From Saccharopolyspora kobensis (GTDB taxonomy: Bacteria > Actinomycetota > Actinomycetes > Mycobacteriales > Pseudonocardiaceae), in NCBI RefSeq assembly GCF_900108315.1, contig NZ_FNVB01000007.1, positions 372,001 to 436,000 on the forward strand: a stretch of DNA of 64,000 bases, written 5' to 3'. The translations under genes were made by a program, and so were the position numbers. The notes under the pieces are model-generated. The model made no database searches. It was not told where the DNA came from and saw only the letters and a list, made by a program, of their open reading frames with translations. Positions 52,101 through 60,729 of this stretch are shown one piece after another (the stretch's first letter is position 1; every line of letters starts with the position of its first letter).

Positions 52101-52173
52101 GGCGGAACCTCAGCGGTCGCCTGGACCGCGAGCTGTCCTGGCCCAGGCGGCCGCTGAGAACCCGCGGCGGTGC
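52101..52173 (+). repeat. Dispersed hairpin repeat, copy 2 (short form)
   Basis: Left flank GCGGAACC, arms CTCAGCGGTCGCCTGG (52109-52124) and CCAGGCGGCCGCTGAG (52143-52158), right flank GAACCCGCGGCGGTGC. The loop is only 18 nt, without the inner stems of copy 1. An A-T pair of copy 1 is a C-G pair here in both arms. Confidence 0.7.
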
Positions 52174-52202
52174 GAGCGCCGCCAGCCAGGGCGAACACGA
52201 CG

Positions 52203-52238
52203 AAAAGCCCCGGTGTTCAGCTGAACGCCGGGGCTTTT
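52203..52238. terminator. Bidirectional intrinsic terminator
   Basis: AAAAGCCCCGG..., CCGGGGCTTTT symmetric stem with inner TTCAG/CTGAA pairing and T-runs on both strands, placed between convergent stops at 52070 and 52252. One of the few terminators here with a U-tract. Confidence 0.85.
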
Positions 52239-52251
52239 CCTGTGGTCGTGC

Positions 52252-52809
52252 TCAGTTCTGCCGCTCCCGCTCGTGGGTGTGGATCAGCTCCACGCCCTCG
52301 CTGGCCAGCGACTTGATGGCGTGCAGGCCGTCCCGGCCCCACGGCCGCGGCTCGCTGTCGATGACGCACAGCGTGCCGAGCGGGGTGCCGGTGCGGTCGA
52401 TCAGCGGCGCACCCAGGTAGGAGCGGACGTTCATCCGGTCCACGATGTCGTTGCCCGCGAAGCGCGGGTAGTCGCAGACGTCCTCCAGCACCAGCGCCAT
52501 GCCGCGCGCGATGACGTGCGGGCAGTAGCCGGTGTCCAGCGGTGCGGTGCGCATCTCCGGGCCGGCGGTGGCACCTTCGTCGGGCATCATCTGCGAGTAC
52601 AGGCCGCCGACGTACTGGTGGGTCGCGCCGACGAAGTTGACCATCGCGTTGGGCACGCCGAGGGTCTTCGCGACCCGCTTGGCGAACGCCTCGAACTCGG
52701 GCTCCGGCTTCTCGCCCAGCCCGAGCTGGCGAAGCCTCGCTTGCCGCTCGGCACCGCGGTTGTCGACCGGGGTCAGATGCCGGTAGCCGGCTTCGTCGAA
52801 GGTCGTCAT
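52252..52809 (-). CDS. GAF-domain protein at the end of the conservon
   Basis: 185 aa. A GAF domain: AKRVAKTLGVPNAMVNFVGA, then LDTGYCPHVIARGMALVLED, GNDIVDRMNVRSYLGAPLID and GTLCVIDSEPRPWGRDGLHA. Such domains bind small ligands or chromophores. ATG 52809 is behind GGAG; the TTG 18 bp earlier is less likely. It starts 25 bp after the GTPase stop and is probably the fifth gene of the cvn operon, where other conservons carry different extra genes. Ligand unknown. Confidence 0.85.
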   Translation of the reverse strand: MTTFDEAGYRHLTPVDNRGAERQARLRQLGLGEKPEPEFEAFAKRVAKTLGVPNAMVNFVGATHQYVGGLYSQMMPDEGATAGPEMRTAPLDTGYCPHVIARGMALVLEDVCDYPRFAGNDIVDRMNVRSYLGAPLIDRTGTPLGTLCVIDSEPRPWGRDGLHAIKSLASEGVELIHTHERERQN

Positions 52810-52834
52810 TGGGAACTCCGTTTCCAAATGGCGT

Positions 52835-53407
52835 CTATAGTGGACGGGCGGTCAGTACGTGCTCGGTCAGCTTCACCAGCACCGACGCCGCCGATCGCCG
52901 ATCGCGCGCGTCGCAGAGCACCACCGGCACGTGCGGTTTGATGTCCAGCGCTTCGCGCACCTCCTCGGGCTGGTAGTGGAACCCGCCCTCGAAGTGGTTG
53001 ACCGCGATGACGAACTCGATGCCGCGCGACTCGAAGAACTCCACCGCGGCGAAGCAGTCCTCCAGCCGCCGGGTGTCGGCCAGGACCACCGCGCCGAGCG
53101 CGCCGCGCACCAGGTCCTCCCACATGAACCAGAACCGCTCCTGGCCAGGGGTGCCGAACAGGAACAGCACGATGTTCTGCGGGTCGAACGTGATGCGCCC
53201 GAAGTCCATGGCGACGGTGGTCGTGGTCTTCTCCCCGACACCGGTCAGGTCATCGGTGCCGATGCTGGCGACGGTGAGGGTCTCCTCGGTGGTGAGCGGT
53301 TCGATCTCGCTGACCGACCGGACGAAAGTGGTCTTCCCGACGCCGAATCCGCCCGCGATCAGGAACTTGAACGCGGTCGGGAACAGCTCAGAGCTGTCGG
53401 AGACCAT
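52835..53407 (-). CDS. cvnD: Conservon GTPase CvnD
   Basis: 190 aa small GTPase-like protein. P-loop FLIAGGFGVGKTTFVRSVSE, switch II-like LFGTPGQERFWFMWEDLVRG with the DxxG position changed to FGTPG, and base-specificity region VIAVNHFEGG (N rather than NKxD). These departures are normal for MglA/CvnD relatives of bacterial conservons. It overlaps cvnC by 20 bp. It probably couples nucleotide state to the CvnA sensor complex at the membrane. Confidence 0.92.
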   Translation of the reverse strand: MVSDSSELFPTAFKFLIAGGFGVGKTTFVRSVSEIEPLTTEETLTVASIGTDDLTGVGEKTTTTVAMDFGRITFDPQNIVLFLFGTPGQERFWFMWEDLVRGALGAVVLADTRRLEDCFAAVEFFESRGIEFVIAVNHFEGGFHYQPEEVREALDIKPHVPVVLCDARDRRSAASVLVKLTEHVLTARPL

Positions 53408-53747
53408 GCAGCAACGCCTCCAGTTGTTCTCGGTCCGGCATATCGGTGGGCACGCGCGTGGTGATGGCGCCCCAGTCGATGAGGTCGGACAGCAATACCT
53501 TCGTGACCACCGCGGGCTGGCGCAGGTGGGCGGAGACCTCGGCGACCGAGGTGGCGAACCGGCACAGCTCCAGCATCCTGGCGTGCGTCGGTTCCACCCG
53601 GTCAGGGGCGAGACGACCGGTCGACCGCACCAGCGACTGCAGTGACAGCGTCGCGGACGGCTTGGTCCGGCCGTTGGTGAGCGAGTACGGCCGCAGCAGG
53701 GGGCCGGCTTCGTTGTCCAGCCACATCTTCTCCGGAGGTCCCGACAT
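53388..53747 (-). CDS. cvnC: Conservon protein CvnC (DUF742)
   Basis: 119 aa DUF742 protein. The core LLRPYSLTNGRTKPSATLSL and HARMLELCRFATSVAEVSAH, with QPAVVTKVLLSDLIDWGAIT, resembles a winged helix. CvnC is a small partner in the CvnA-B-C-D complex of streptomycetes. ATG 53747 overlaps the cvnB stop region; the 3' end overlaps cvnD by 20 bp, so translation is coupled. Biochemical role unknown. Confidence 0.92.
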   Translation of the reverse strand: MSGPPEKMWLDNEAGPLLRPYSLTNGRTKPSATLSLQSLVRSTGRLAPDRVEPTHARMLELCRFATSVAEVSAHLRQPAVVTKVLLSDLIDWGAITTRVPTDMPDREQLEALLHGLRQL

Positions 53748-53749
53748 CG

Positions 53750-54187
53750 TCACCTGCCCAGTTCGCCGACGCCCCGCGCGGCGGCCGGCTGCCGGGATGC
53801 GGTGGTCAGGTGCGCGGGCACCCGCTTGACGAGCTGGGCGATCTCGTAGCCCAGCACGGAGGCGTCGGCTTCCGGGGTGGCGAGCACGACGAGCACCGCG
53901 CCCTGGCCGGCGGCGGAGACGAAGAAGATCACGTCGTCGAACTCCGCCACCACCTGCCGGACGCCGCCGCCGGCACCGAAGCGGTAGCCGCCGTTGCGGG
54001 CCAGCGAGCACTGCGCGGCGGCCCAGGCGGCCAGCGCGTCGGCCTCGTCGGAATCCAGTCCGTGGTGGTATCGGCGCAGTCCGTCCGAGGAGGCCAGCAG
54101 GGCGCAGCGGGTGTGCGGAACCCGGCGCATCAGATCGGCGAGCAGCCAGCTCAGGTCGGATGCCGAGCCGGGCACGTCATTGGCCAT
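53750..54187 (-). CDS. cvnB: Conservon roadblock/LC7 protein CvnB
   Basis: 145 aa roadblock/LC7-domain protein. The N-terminal helix SDLSWLLADLMRRVPHTRCA, strand ALLASSDGLRR and central VVAEFDDVIFFVSAAGQGAV are hallmarks of MglB-like GTPase-activating partners. It probably dimerises and acts on CvnD. It lies between cvnA and cvnC with minimal spacing. Confidence 0.93.
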   Translation of the reverse strand: MANDVPGSASDLSWLLADLMRRVPHTRCALLASSDGLRRYHHGLDSDEADALAAWAAAQCSLARNGGYRFGAGGGVRQVVAEFDDVIFFVSAAGQGAVLVVLATPEADASVLGYEIAQLVKRVPAHLTTASRQPAAARGVGELGR

Positions 54188-54232
54188 CGGTAGAGAACTC
54201 CTTGGGATCAGTGCGGGGGAGGAGCGAGCGGG

Positions 54233-56122
54233 TCAGCCCGACTGGTCGTCGGGGCGTCGGTCGGCGACTCCGCCTTCGACGCCCTGACGGAAGGACGCCC
54301 ACAAGCCTGGGTTTGGCCCGCCGCGCGGGGTGTCGTCGGTCCGCGGACCGCCGGCGAGCTCCGGTGCGACGTAGCTCTTCGTTCGATCGCGCCGCGGCAG
54401 CGGCGGCCGCTTCTCGTCGATGAGCACCTTCTCTCCGGGGAACTGCCCGGTGGGGGTCGGCTCGCTCGGGAGCTGCGTTCTGGGGAACTGCATGGTCGTG
54501 TCCGAGGAGCTCGGCTTCTCCGCCGGGACGACTCCGGTGTGCCGCCCGTAGGACGGCGCCGAATTCCCGTTGGAACCGCCGGACATGCTCTCGACGGGAG
54601 CGCGGTGCACGCCGCGTCGAGTGCCGTTCTCGGGTGCGTGGACCGGCTCGGGCGGGGCGGGCCACGCCTCGATCCGCTCCTGCCTGATCGCCGGCTCCGG
54701 CTTGGCGGCCGGTTCGGGTGCGACCGGCTCGGGCGCGGCGACCGGTTCCGGCCTGGCCACCGGCTCCTGCCTGGGCGGCGGTTCCGGTGCGGCCACCGGC
54801 TCCGGCGCGGCGGCCGGTTCCGGCTGGGGAGCCGGTTCCGGTGCCACGATGGCGTCCACGGGGGACCGCTCCGGCTCCCCGTCCTCGACCTCGCCGAGCA
54901 GCTTGTTCGGGATCACCACGTGGGCGTCGGTGCCGCCGTACATGTTGTTCTCGAGCTCGACGGCGACCTGGTGCCGCTGGCCGATCTGGGCGACCACGTA
55001 CAGCCCGATCCGGCCGTCCTTGAGCCGCTCGTCGCGGTCCACGGTGCCGGGGTTGGCGAGCAGCTCGTTGAGCTGGGTGCGGTCGGCCGGGCTCATGCCC
55101 AGCCCGCGGTCGCGGATGTCGATCGCCATGCCCGCGGTGACCCGCTGGGTGCTCACCGTGACCTGGGTGTCGGGTTCGGAGAACGAGGTCGCGTTCTCGA
55201 CGAGCTCGGCGACCAGGTGGATGACGTCGGCGACCGCGTGCCCGTGCAGCGTGCCGTCGACCGGCGGGATCACCTTGACCCGGGCGTAGTGCTCGACCTC
55301 GGCGACCGCCGAGCGCAGCACGGTGTACATCGCGACCGGCTGGCTCCACTGGCGCCGCGGCATCGAACCGCCGAGCACCGCGAGGCTCTCCGCCTGCCTG
55401 CGGACGCCGGTGACCAGGTGGTCGACGGCGAACAGGCCCTTGAGCAGGTCCGGGTCCTCGACGCGCTGCTCGAGGTCGTCGAGCCGCTGGATGGCGCGGT
55501 GCGCCAGCGACTGCACCCGGCGGGCGATGTTGGCGAACACCGCGACGCTCGGGTCGACGGCCGCCCCGCTCTCGGTGAACTGCTGCATGCGGACCACGGC
55601 GAACTCGGCGGCGGCCTGCGCCTGCCGGATCTCGTAGGAGAGCAGCTCGAAGGGGTCGCTGCTCGCGCCGGGCTCACCGGTGGGCCACCTCGGCGCGGGC
55701 TGGTCGCCGGCCTGGACGCGCTCCACCAGCTGGGGAAGTTCTTCCCGGCCCTGGGCGATCTCCTTGCGCAGGGTCTCGATCCACTGCCGCTCGCGGCGCG
55801 CGTTGTCGATGAGGGAGCGCTGCGCGTCCTTGGAGGAGTCCTCGGAGCGCTCGTTGAGCTCGGTGGCGGTGGCGGTCGCCTTGCGGAATCCTATGAGGAG
55901 AACGGCTATGCAGCCGATCCCTCCGACCCCGAGCGCTGCGTAGCGCAGCTCGACGGGCGTGTCCAGGGCCAGCACCACGGCCACGGCGATGCCCAGCAGG
56001 GCCACCACCACCAGCGGGAGCATGACCAGTCGCTGCAGCTCGGGCCGCAGGTCTTCATCCGCGTCGGACGTCGACGCGGGTAACCGCTCGGGCTCCGATG
56101 CGGCTAAAGGGAACTCAGACAT
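54233..56122 (-). CDS. cvnA: Conservon sensor kinase-like protein CvnA
   Basis: 629 aa from ATG 56122. Two hydrophobic helices (residues about 35-55 and 62-80) give a membrane anchor, a helical segment follows, and the ATPase domain has ADVIHLVAELVENATSFSEP, DIRDRGLGMSPADRTQLNEL and GRIGLYVVAQIGQRHQVAVE. There is no classical phosphoacceptor His box as in ordinary kinases, as usual for CvnA. The C-terminal 200 residues are a low-complexity Pro/Glu/Ala linker (EPVAAPEP repeats) with a short conserved end. It is the head of the cvnABCD-GAF operon and likely scaffolds the complex at the membrane. Confidence 0.92.
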   Translation of the reverse strand: MSEFPLAASEPERLPASTSDADEDLRPELQRLVMLPLVVVALLGIAVAVVLALDTPVELRYAALGVGGIGCIAVLLIGFRKATATATELNERSEDSSKDAQRSLIDNARRERQWIETLRKEIAQGREELPQLVERVQAGDQPAPRWPTGEPGASSDPFELLSYEIRQAQAAAEFAVVRMQQFTESGAAVDPSVAVFANIARRVQSLAHRAIQRLDDLEQRVEDPDLLKGLFAVDHLVTGVRRQAESLAVLGGSMPRRQWSQPVAMYTVLRSAVAEVEHYARVKVIPPVDGTLHGHAVADVIHLVAELVENATSFSEPDTQVTVSTQRVTAGMAIDIRDRGLGMSPADRTQLNELLANPGTVDRDERLKDGRIGLYVVAQIGQRHQVAVELENNMYGGTDAHVVIPNKLLGEVEDGEPERSPVDAIVAPEPAPQPEPAAAPEPVAAPEPPPRQEPVARPEPVAAPEPVAPEPAAKPEPAIRQERIEAWPAPPEPVHAPENGTRRGVHRAPVESMSGGSNGNSAPSYGRHTGVVPAEKPSSSDTTMQFPRTQLPSEPTPTGQFPGEKVLIDEKRPPLPRRDRTKSYVAPELAGGPRTDDTPRGGPNPGLWASFRQGVEGGVADRRPDDQSG

Positions 56123-56523
56123 CAGCGTCCTTGGTCGGGGGAGACGGCGACGGGTGCGCGAAGCACCGGGGGTCGGGGGCGTCACCGCGGGACTACTGGT
56201 GTTTCACTTGTTGATCAACTCATCACCGGGGTGATCCTAGCGACCCTAGTGGAGAATCAGTAGCGAGGGTGTTGACCTTCGGAAACGCTTGAATTAAGCC
56301 CGCAACGGGCGATGACGTGCGCGAAGTGCCCGCGCGTCGGCCCGATCCGGTCCGCGCTGGGCGATTTCGGGCGGGATCGGTCCAGTGGTCGCCCACCGCG
56401 CGATCCCGCCCGTCCGGAGCGTCGGGCTGACCTGTGCGAACGGCTCTCCTCTAGCATCCGAACGCGATCTTGAGGTCGTCCGTTCGGGTGATTCTTGTGA
56501 CGGCGGACACTCCGGGCCGCCGG
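56123..56523. other. 401-bp spacer: cvnA promoter and ABC terminator
   Basis: No gene is supported. It contains a perfect 12-bp inverted repeat CGGGCGGGATCG / CGATCCCGCCCG (56368-56379, 56401-56412), a terminator candidate for the ABC genes to the right, and a TTGATCAA palindrome (56213-56220) near the cvnA promoter. Confidence 0.5.
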
Positions 56524-57459
56524 TCAGCTGGTGATGTCCTTGCGCTGGAAGCGCCAGATCGCCAGCACGGTGAACACCATCGCGTAGGCCAGCGCGGAGA
56601 ACGCCCCGTGCGCGACGTCGGTCCAGTCGGCCTCGGCGCCGAGCAGGTCGGCGTAAGCGGTCGAGTAGTGCGTCGGCAGGTAGGCGCGCAGGCTCCCGAG
56701 CGCGTTGATCTGGTCCAGGATCTCGGACAGGATCGACACCACGACCGCGCCGCCGACCGCGCCGAGCGGCGCGTCGGTGCTCACGCTGAGCAGCAGCGCG
56801 AGACCGGCGATCCAGGTCAGGTGCACGGCCAGGTAAGCGGTGGCCGCGGCCAGGCTCACCAGCCCGGCCGGGAACGGCACCGCCTCGCCGGTGATCGTCA
56901 CCAGGTTCCCGGTGCCGTACCACAGCACGCCGACGCCCAGCGCCATCGCGGTCAGCAGCACCAGCCCGAAGACCGAGAGCAGCCCGGCGACGATCGCCTT
57001 CTGCCGGAGCATCCGGACGCGCGGGACCGGCGCAGCCAGCAGGTACTTCAGGCTCGACCACGAGGATTCGCTGGCCACCGTGTCGCCGAAGAACAGCGCG
57101 ACCACCACGACCAGCAGGAAGCCGGTCGAGACGAACAGGGTGAACACGGTGAAGTTCAGCCCGCTCTGGGTGGCCATGTCGGCCAGCGTCCGCCCGCGCC
57201 CGCCCGCGTCGCCGATCTCGAACGACAGCAGCAGCAACACCGGCAGCACGACCAGGAAGCCCAGCGTCAGCCGGGTGCGGCGGCGGCGCAGCTGGCGGAT
57301 CAGCTCCACCCGCACCGGCAGCGTCCGCCGCGCCCGGTAGCCCTCGATGCCGCCGTCCGGCTGCGCCGGGTGGCTGCGCCCCGAGAGCACCAGCGCGGTT
57401 TCGGTGGTGTCCAGCTTGCCGACCTTCGGGGGCTCGCTGAACCGCGGCTCGTCGGTCAC
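56524..57459 (-). CDS. ABC-2 type permease of the hydrolase-ABC system
   Basis: 311 aa with about six hydrophobic helices (LTLGFLVVLPVLLLLSFEIG, GFLLVVVVALFFGDTVASES, VAGLLSVFGLVLLTAMALGV, ending YAMVFTVLAIWRFQRKDITS), the ABC-2 membrane topology. The 60-residue cytoplasmic N-terminus is polar. GTG 57459 with GAGGAGAGCAG before it overlaps the upstream stop (GTGA). It pairs with the hydrolase-ABC fusion protein encoded just upstream. An exporter is likely; the substrate is unknown. Confidence 0.88.
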   Translation of the reverse strand: MTDEPRFSEPPKVGKLDTTETALVLSGRSHPAQPDGGIEGYRARRTLPVRVELIRQLRRRRTRLTLGFLVVLPVLLLLSFEIGDAGGRGRTLADMATQSGLNFTVFTLFVSTGFLLVVVVALFFGDTVASESSWSSLKYLLAAPVPRVRMLRQKAIVAGLLSVFGLVLLTAMALGVGVLWYGTGNLVTITGEAVPFPAGLVSLAAATAYLAVHLTWIAGLALLLSVSTDAPLGAVGGAVVVSILSEILDQINALGSLRAYLPTHYSTAYADLLGAEADWTDVAHGAFSALAYAMVFTVLAIWRFQRKDITS

Positions 57460-60320
57460 CTGCTCTCCTCTCCGACCAGCTGCAGGAAGGCGTCCTCCAG
57501 GCGTCGCCGCGGCCCGACCTGGTGCACCGAGATCCCGGAGTCCACCAGCACGTTGACCGCCACGGCGGCCTTGTGCCCGGACAGGTCGGCGTGCACCAGG
57601 TCGCCGTCGACCTCCACCTGGCCCAGCCCTTCGATCGTGCGCAGCGCCGCGGCGGCCTGCTGCGGCTCGTCGACCCGGAACGTCGCCGCGCCGTCGACCG
57701 CCACGACGTCGGCCACGCTGCCGGTGGTCACCAGCCGGCCGTTGTGCATCACGACCACGTGGGTGCAGGTCTGCTCGACCTCGGCGAGCAGGTGGCTGGA
57801 GACCAGCACCGACCGCCCGGTGGCGGCGTAGCGGCGCAGGATCTCGCGCATCTGGTGGATCTGCGGCGGGTCCAGCCCGTTGGTCGGCTCGTCGAGCACC
57901 AGCAGCTCGGGCAGCCCGAGCATCGCCTGCGCGATCGCCAGCCGCTGCTTCATGCCCTGGCTGTAGCCGCGGACGCGGCGGTGCGCGGCGCTGCCCAGCC
58001 CGGCGATCTGCAGCACCTCGTCGAACCGGGCCTGCAGCATCGGGCGCCCGGTCGCCGCCCAGTAGTACCGCAGGTTGTCCACACCGGACAGATGAGGCAG
58101 GAAGCCGGGGGACTCCACCAGCGCGCCCACCCGGGACAGCACCGGCGCCCCGGGCACCAGCCGGTGGCCGAAGAGCCGGATCTGACCGGAGCTGGGCTGC
58201 AGCAGGCCGAGCATCATCCGCAGCGTGGTGGTCTTGCCCGCCCCGTTGGGGCCGAGCAGGCCGACGATCTGCCCGCGCTCGACCCGGATGGACAGGTCCT
58301 GCACGGCGGCGGGCTTGTCCGGGTAGGACTTCGTCAGCCCGGCGATCACCAGGGGCGTGTCGGCCAGCATCGGGTCGAGGTCGTCGCTGCTCTTGCGGCG
58401 GATCCGCGAGATCACCCACGCGATCAGCGCCAGCCCGGCGAGGCCCCCGATGCCCACCAGCGGAGCGGTCGGCACGGCGTCGGCGCTGCTGGTCGTCCCG
58501 CGCACCGACGGGATCGACACCGTCGCGTCGCCGGCCAGCCCGATCAGGTGCACGGCGGGTTCCTTCGGCACCGCGTAGGCCTGGTCGGTGGTCGTCACCG
58601 CCAGCTCCAGGCGGTGACCGGTCTCCAGCGGGTGCACCACGCCGGGCAGCGCCACGTCGACCTCGACCGGGCTGCCGTCCGGCGGCAGGTCCGTCACGTG
58701 CAGCGGGGCGACCGCGTTGCCGATCAAGGTGCGCTTCTGCTCGGCGTCGACGTCGTAGAGCTTGGCGAACAGCACCGCGCTGCCGGTGCTGGGCTGGCCC
58801 GGCACCGAGGCCACCGACAACCGCGTTCGCGGCGTGCCGGAGATCAGCAGCTGGCTCTCCAGCGGTTCGGTGCGGAACACCGCGGTCTGGCCGGGCAGGT
58901 CGCGCGCCAGCGACTGGCCGAGGCTGCCCGCGGCGTCGAGCACCTGCCCGGCGCCGGGCAGCGAGCTGGTCGTCGCCGGGCTGCCGCCGGGCGGGTTGAC
59001 CACTTCGGTGGGCGATCCGCGCAGCGCCAGCGCGAAGCGCGGAACCCGCTCCTGGCCGCCCACGCCCGGGTAGGCGTCGGCGGTGACGGTGCGGACCGGG
59101 ATCTCGCCGTTGCGCTGCGGCCGCCCGGCGATGTCGAAGGCGAAGGCCGTGCCGGGATCGAGCCCCGGTTCGACGCCGCCGAGGTGGTGGGCGAACCAGT
59201 CGGCGATCTGCTGGCGCAGTTCGGGCCCGGGCTCACCGCCGTCGTGGCCGCCCGCGAACCAGATCGTCTTGACCGGCGTGCCCGCCGCGCTGATCTGCCG
59301 GGCGTTGGCATCGGCCTGGTCGAGGCCGAACAGGGTGTCCCGCTCGCCCTGCACCAGCAGCGTCGGCGCCTTGATCCGCGAGGTGACCGACTTCGGCGAG
59401 ACCCGGTCGAGCAGGTCCAGCGTGGCCTGCCCGGCCCGCCCGGTCTGCGCCACCTCGCTGTAGGCGGCGCACACCTGGGCGGTGAAGTTCCCGCAGGTCA
59501 GCGACTGCTCCTGGAGGCTGGTCGAGGTGCTCGGGGCGCCTCCGTTCGGCTGCGCGTCCGGCCGGGGTGCGCTCCCGGCGGCGAACAGCAGCCCGGCCCA
59601 CGCCTGCTTGAGCACGCCGTGGTCGTTGAACGAGCCGCCCGCCGGGGTGGTGGCGGGGCCCGCCAGGCGGGCGGCGTTGTTGGGCAGCAGCGCCTGGCCG
59701 AGGTCGTTGTAGGTCATCACCGGGGCGATGACGTCGACCCGCGGGTCCTGGCCGGCCAGCAGCAGGCTCAGCGCGCCTCCGTAGGACGTGCCGGTGACGC
59801 CGACCTTCGGGTCGCCGTCGCTGTTGCGGGCGACCTCGGGCTGGCGGGCGAGCCAGTCGAGCAGCTGCTGGGCGTCCTTGACCTCGTAGTCGGGGTCGTT
59901 GAGCGCGATCTGGCCGGTGCTGCGGCCGAATCCGCGGGAGGAGTAGGTGAGCACCGTGAAGCCGCGCTGCACCAGTTCGTGCGCCTGCGCGGCGGTGTCG
60001 TCCTTGCTGCCGCCGAAGCCGTGCGCGAGCAGGATCGTCGGCGCCGGGGTCTCCTCCGGGGCGTAGAGGGTGACGTCGAGCTGGATCCGCTGGTCGTCGT
60101 CGGGGCCGTCCAGCACGTCCACCATCGCCTCGCGGGGAGGTTCCGGTGCGGTGCGGCGGGGTTGCTCGCCGGACCACAGGAGCGTGGTGAGCACCACCAC
60201 GGCGATGCAGGACAGCGCGGCCAGCGCGAGGCGCGTGCGGCGGCGACGGGATGCGGACACGTTTTCGACAGTAGGGGAAGTGGGAGGCACCGGTTCGTAT
60301 CCAGACGAGTGCGAAGACAA
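57456..60320 (-). CDS. Extracellular alpha/beta hydrolase fused to an ABC transporter ATPase
   Basis: 954 aa. Segments in order: cytoplasmic basic N-terminus, helix (about 31-50), a CocE/X-Pro-peptidase-like hydrolase with Ser179 in GTSYGGALSLL, Asp in GERDTLFGL and His in GGHDGGEPG, a beta-rich jelly-roll-like portion to about residue 640, a second helix (GIGGLAGLALIAWVIS), and a full ABC ATPase with Walker A GPNGAGKTTT, signature YSQGMKQRLAIAQAMLGLPE and Walker B LLVLDEPTNGLDP. Topology therefore puts the hydrolase outside and the ATPase inside. The start is TTG 60320 or GTG 60260; neither has a strong ribosome site. It overlaps the permease gene by 4 bp. Confidence 0.9.
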   Translation of the reverse strand: MSSHSSGYEPVPPTSPTVENVSASRRRRTRLALAALSCIAVVVLTTLLWSGEQPRRTAPEPPREAMVDVLDGPDDDQRIQLDVTLYAPEETPAPTILLAHGFGGSKDDTAAQAHELVQRGFTVLTYSSRGFGRSTGQIALNDPDYEVKDAQQLLDWLARQPEVARNSDGDPKVGVTGTSYGGALSLLLAGQDPRVDVIAPVMTYNDLGQALLPNNAARLAGPATTPAGGSFNDHGVLKQAWAGLLFAAGSAPRPDAQPNGGAPSTSTSLQEQSLTCGNFTAQVCAAYSEVAQTGRAGQATLDLLDRVSPKSVTSRIKAPTLLVQGERDTLFGLDQADANARQISAAGTPVKTIWFAGGHDGGEPGPELRQQIADWFAHHLGGVEPGLDPGTAFAFDIAGRPQRNGEIPVRTVTADAYPGVGGQERVPRFALALRGSPTEVVNPPGGSPATTSSLPGAGQVLDAAGSLGQSLARDLPGQTAVFRTEPLESQLLISGTPRTRLSVASVPGQPSTGSAVLFAKLYDVDAEQKRTLIGNAVAPLHVTDLPPDGSPVEVDVALPGVVHPLETGHRLELAVTTTDQAYAVPKEPAVHLIGLAGDATVSIPSVRGTTSSADAVPTAPLVGIGGLAGLALIAWVISRIRRKSSDDLDPMLADTPLVIAGLTKSYPDKPAAVQDLSIRVERGQIVGLLGPNGAGKTTTLRMMLGLLQPSSGQIRLFGHRLVPGAPVLSRVGALVESPGFLPHLSGVDNLRYYWAATGRPMLQARFDEVLQIAGLGSAAHRRVRGYSQGMKQRLAIAQAMLGLPELLVLDEPTNGLDPPQIHQMREILRRYAATGRSVLVSSHLLAEVEQTCTHVVVMHNGRLVTTGSVADVVAVDGAATFRVDEPQQAAAALRTIEGLGQVEVDGDLVHADLSGHKAAVAVNVLVDSGISVHQVGPRRRLEDAFLQLVGEESR

Positions 60321-60729
60321 GAAGCTATGAACCAGAGACCAAACAGCAACCGGACACCTCGTCGTGCCCGCCGCCGGGTCGTCGCCGCATCCCCGCGTGC
60401 GACCGGGTGTCGGTGATCATAACGATGATCGGCCGCGGTGCAATGGCCGCTTCGGCCGCCGTCGGGGTGATGTGAGGGCGCTTCGCATTGCTGCCCGTGG
60501 ACCTGCGCCGTACCGTCCGTGCGTGATGTTCGTTGCTCATGCGCACCCCGCCTGGTGTCGAGGCGCGCGGGTAAGTGACAATCTTGGCAAGTGGAGGGGA
60601 GTATTCCTTCGCGGCGGTGTCGTCATCACGGAACTTGCCTGGACAAGCCCGGTGCCGTCGACCGGCCTCAGCAGGCCGGTGGAAGAGACCTCCGGTCCCT
60701 TGGCGCGTGCCCTGAACCGGAGGTGATTC
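60321..60729. other. 409-bp divergent spacer with the terC leader
   Basis: The left part (60321-60580) holds the divergent promoters and no gene. The right part forms the structured leader of terC (see the riboswitch entry). Short open frames through it are not supported. Confidence 0.5.
60592..60693 (+). promoter_or_regulatory. yybP-ykoY (manganese) riboswitch in the terC leader
   Basis: The conserved GGGGAGTA block (60596-60603) follows the P1 strand GGAGG, which pairs with CCTCC at 60689-60693 next to the conserved GAGACC. Between them, ACCGGCCT/AGGCCGGT (60661-60680) forms a perfect 8-bp hairpin immediately 5' of GGAAGAGACC, as in this class. yybP-ykoY riboswitches bind Mn2+ and very often precede TerC/YkoY genes. 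The ribosome site GGAGG of terC is about 25 bp further on, so control could be translational or by termination. Confidence 0.68.

Noticed and set aside
54700..54850. Short repeats CCGGTTCCGG-like in the cvnA region
   Set aside because: These are codons of the Pro/Glu/Ala linker of CvnA rather than a separate DNA repeat.
57522..60416. 964-codon plus-strand open frame across the hydrolase-ABC gene
   Set aside because: Antisense shadow; no motifs and crosses the promoter region of the real gene.
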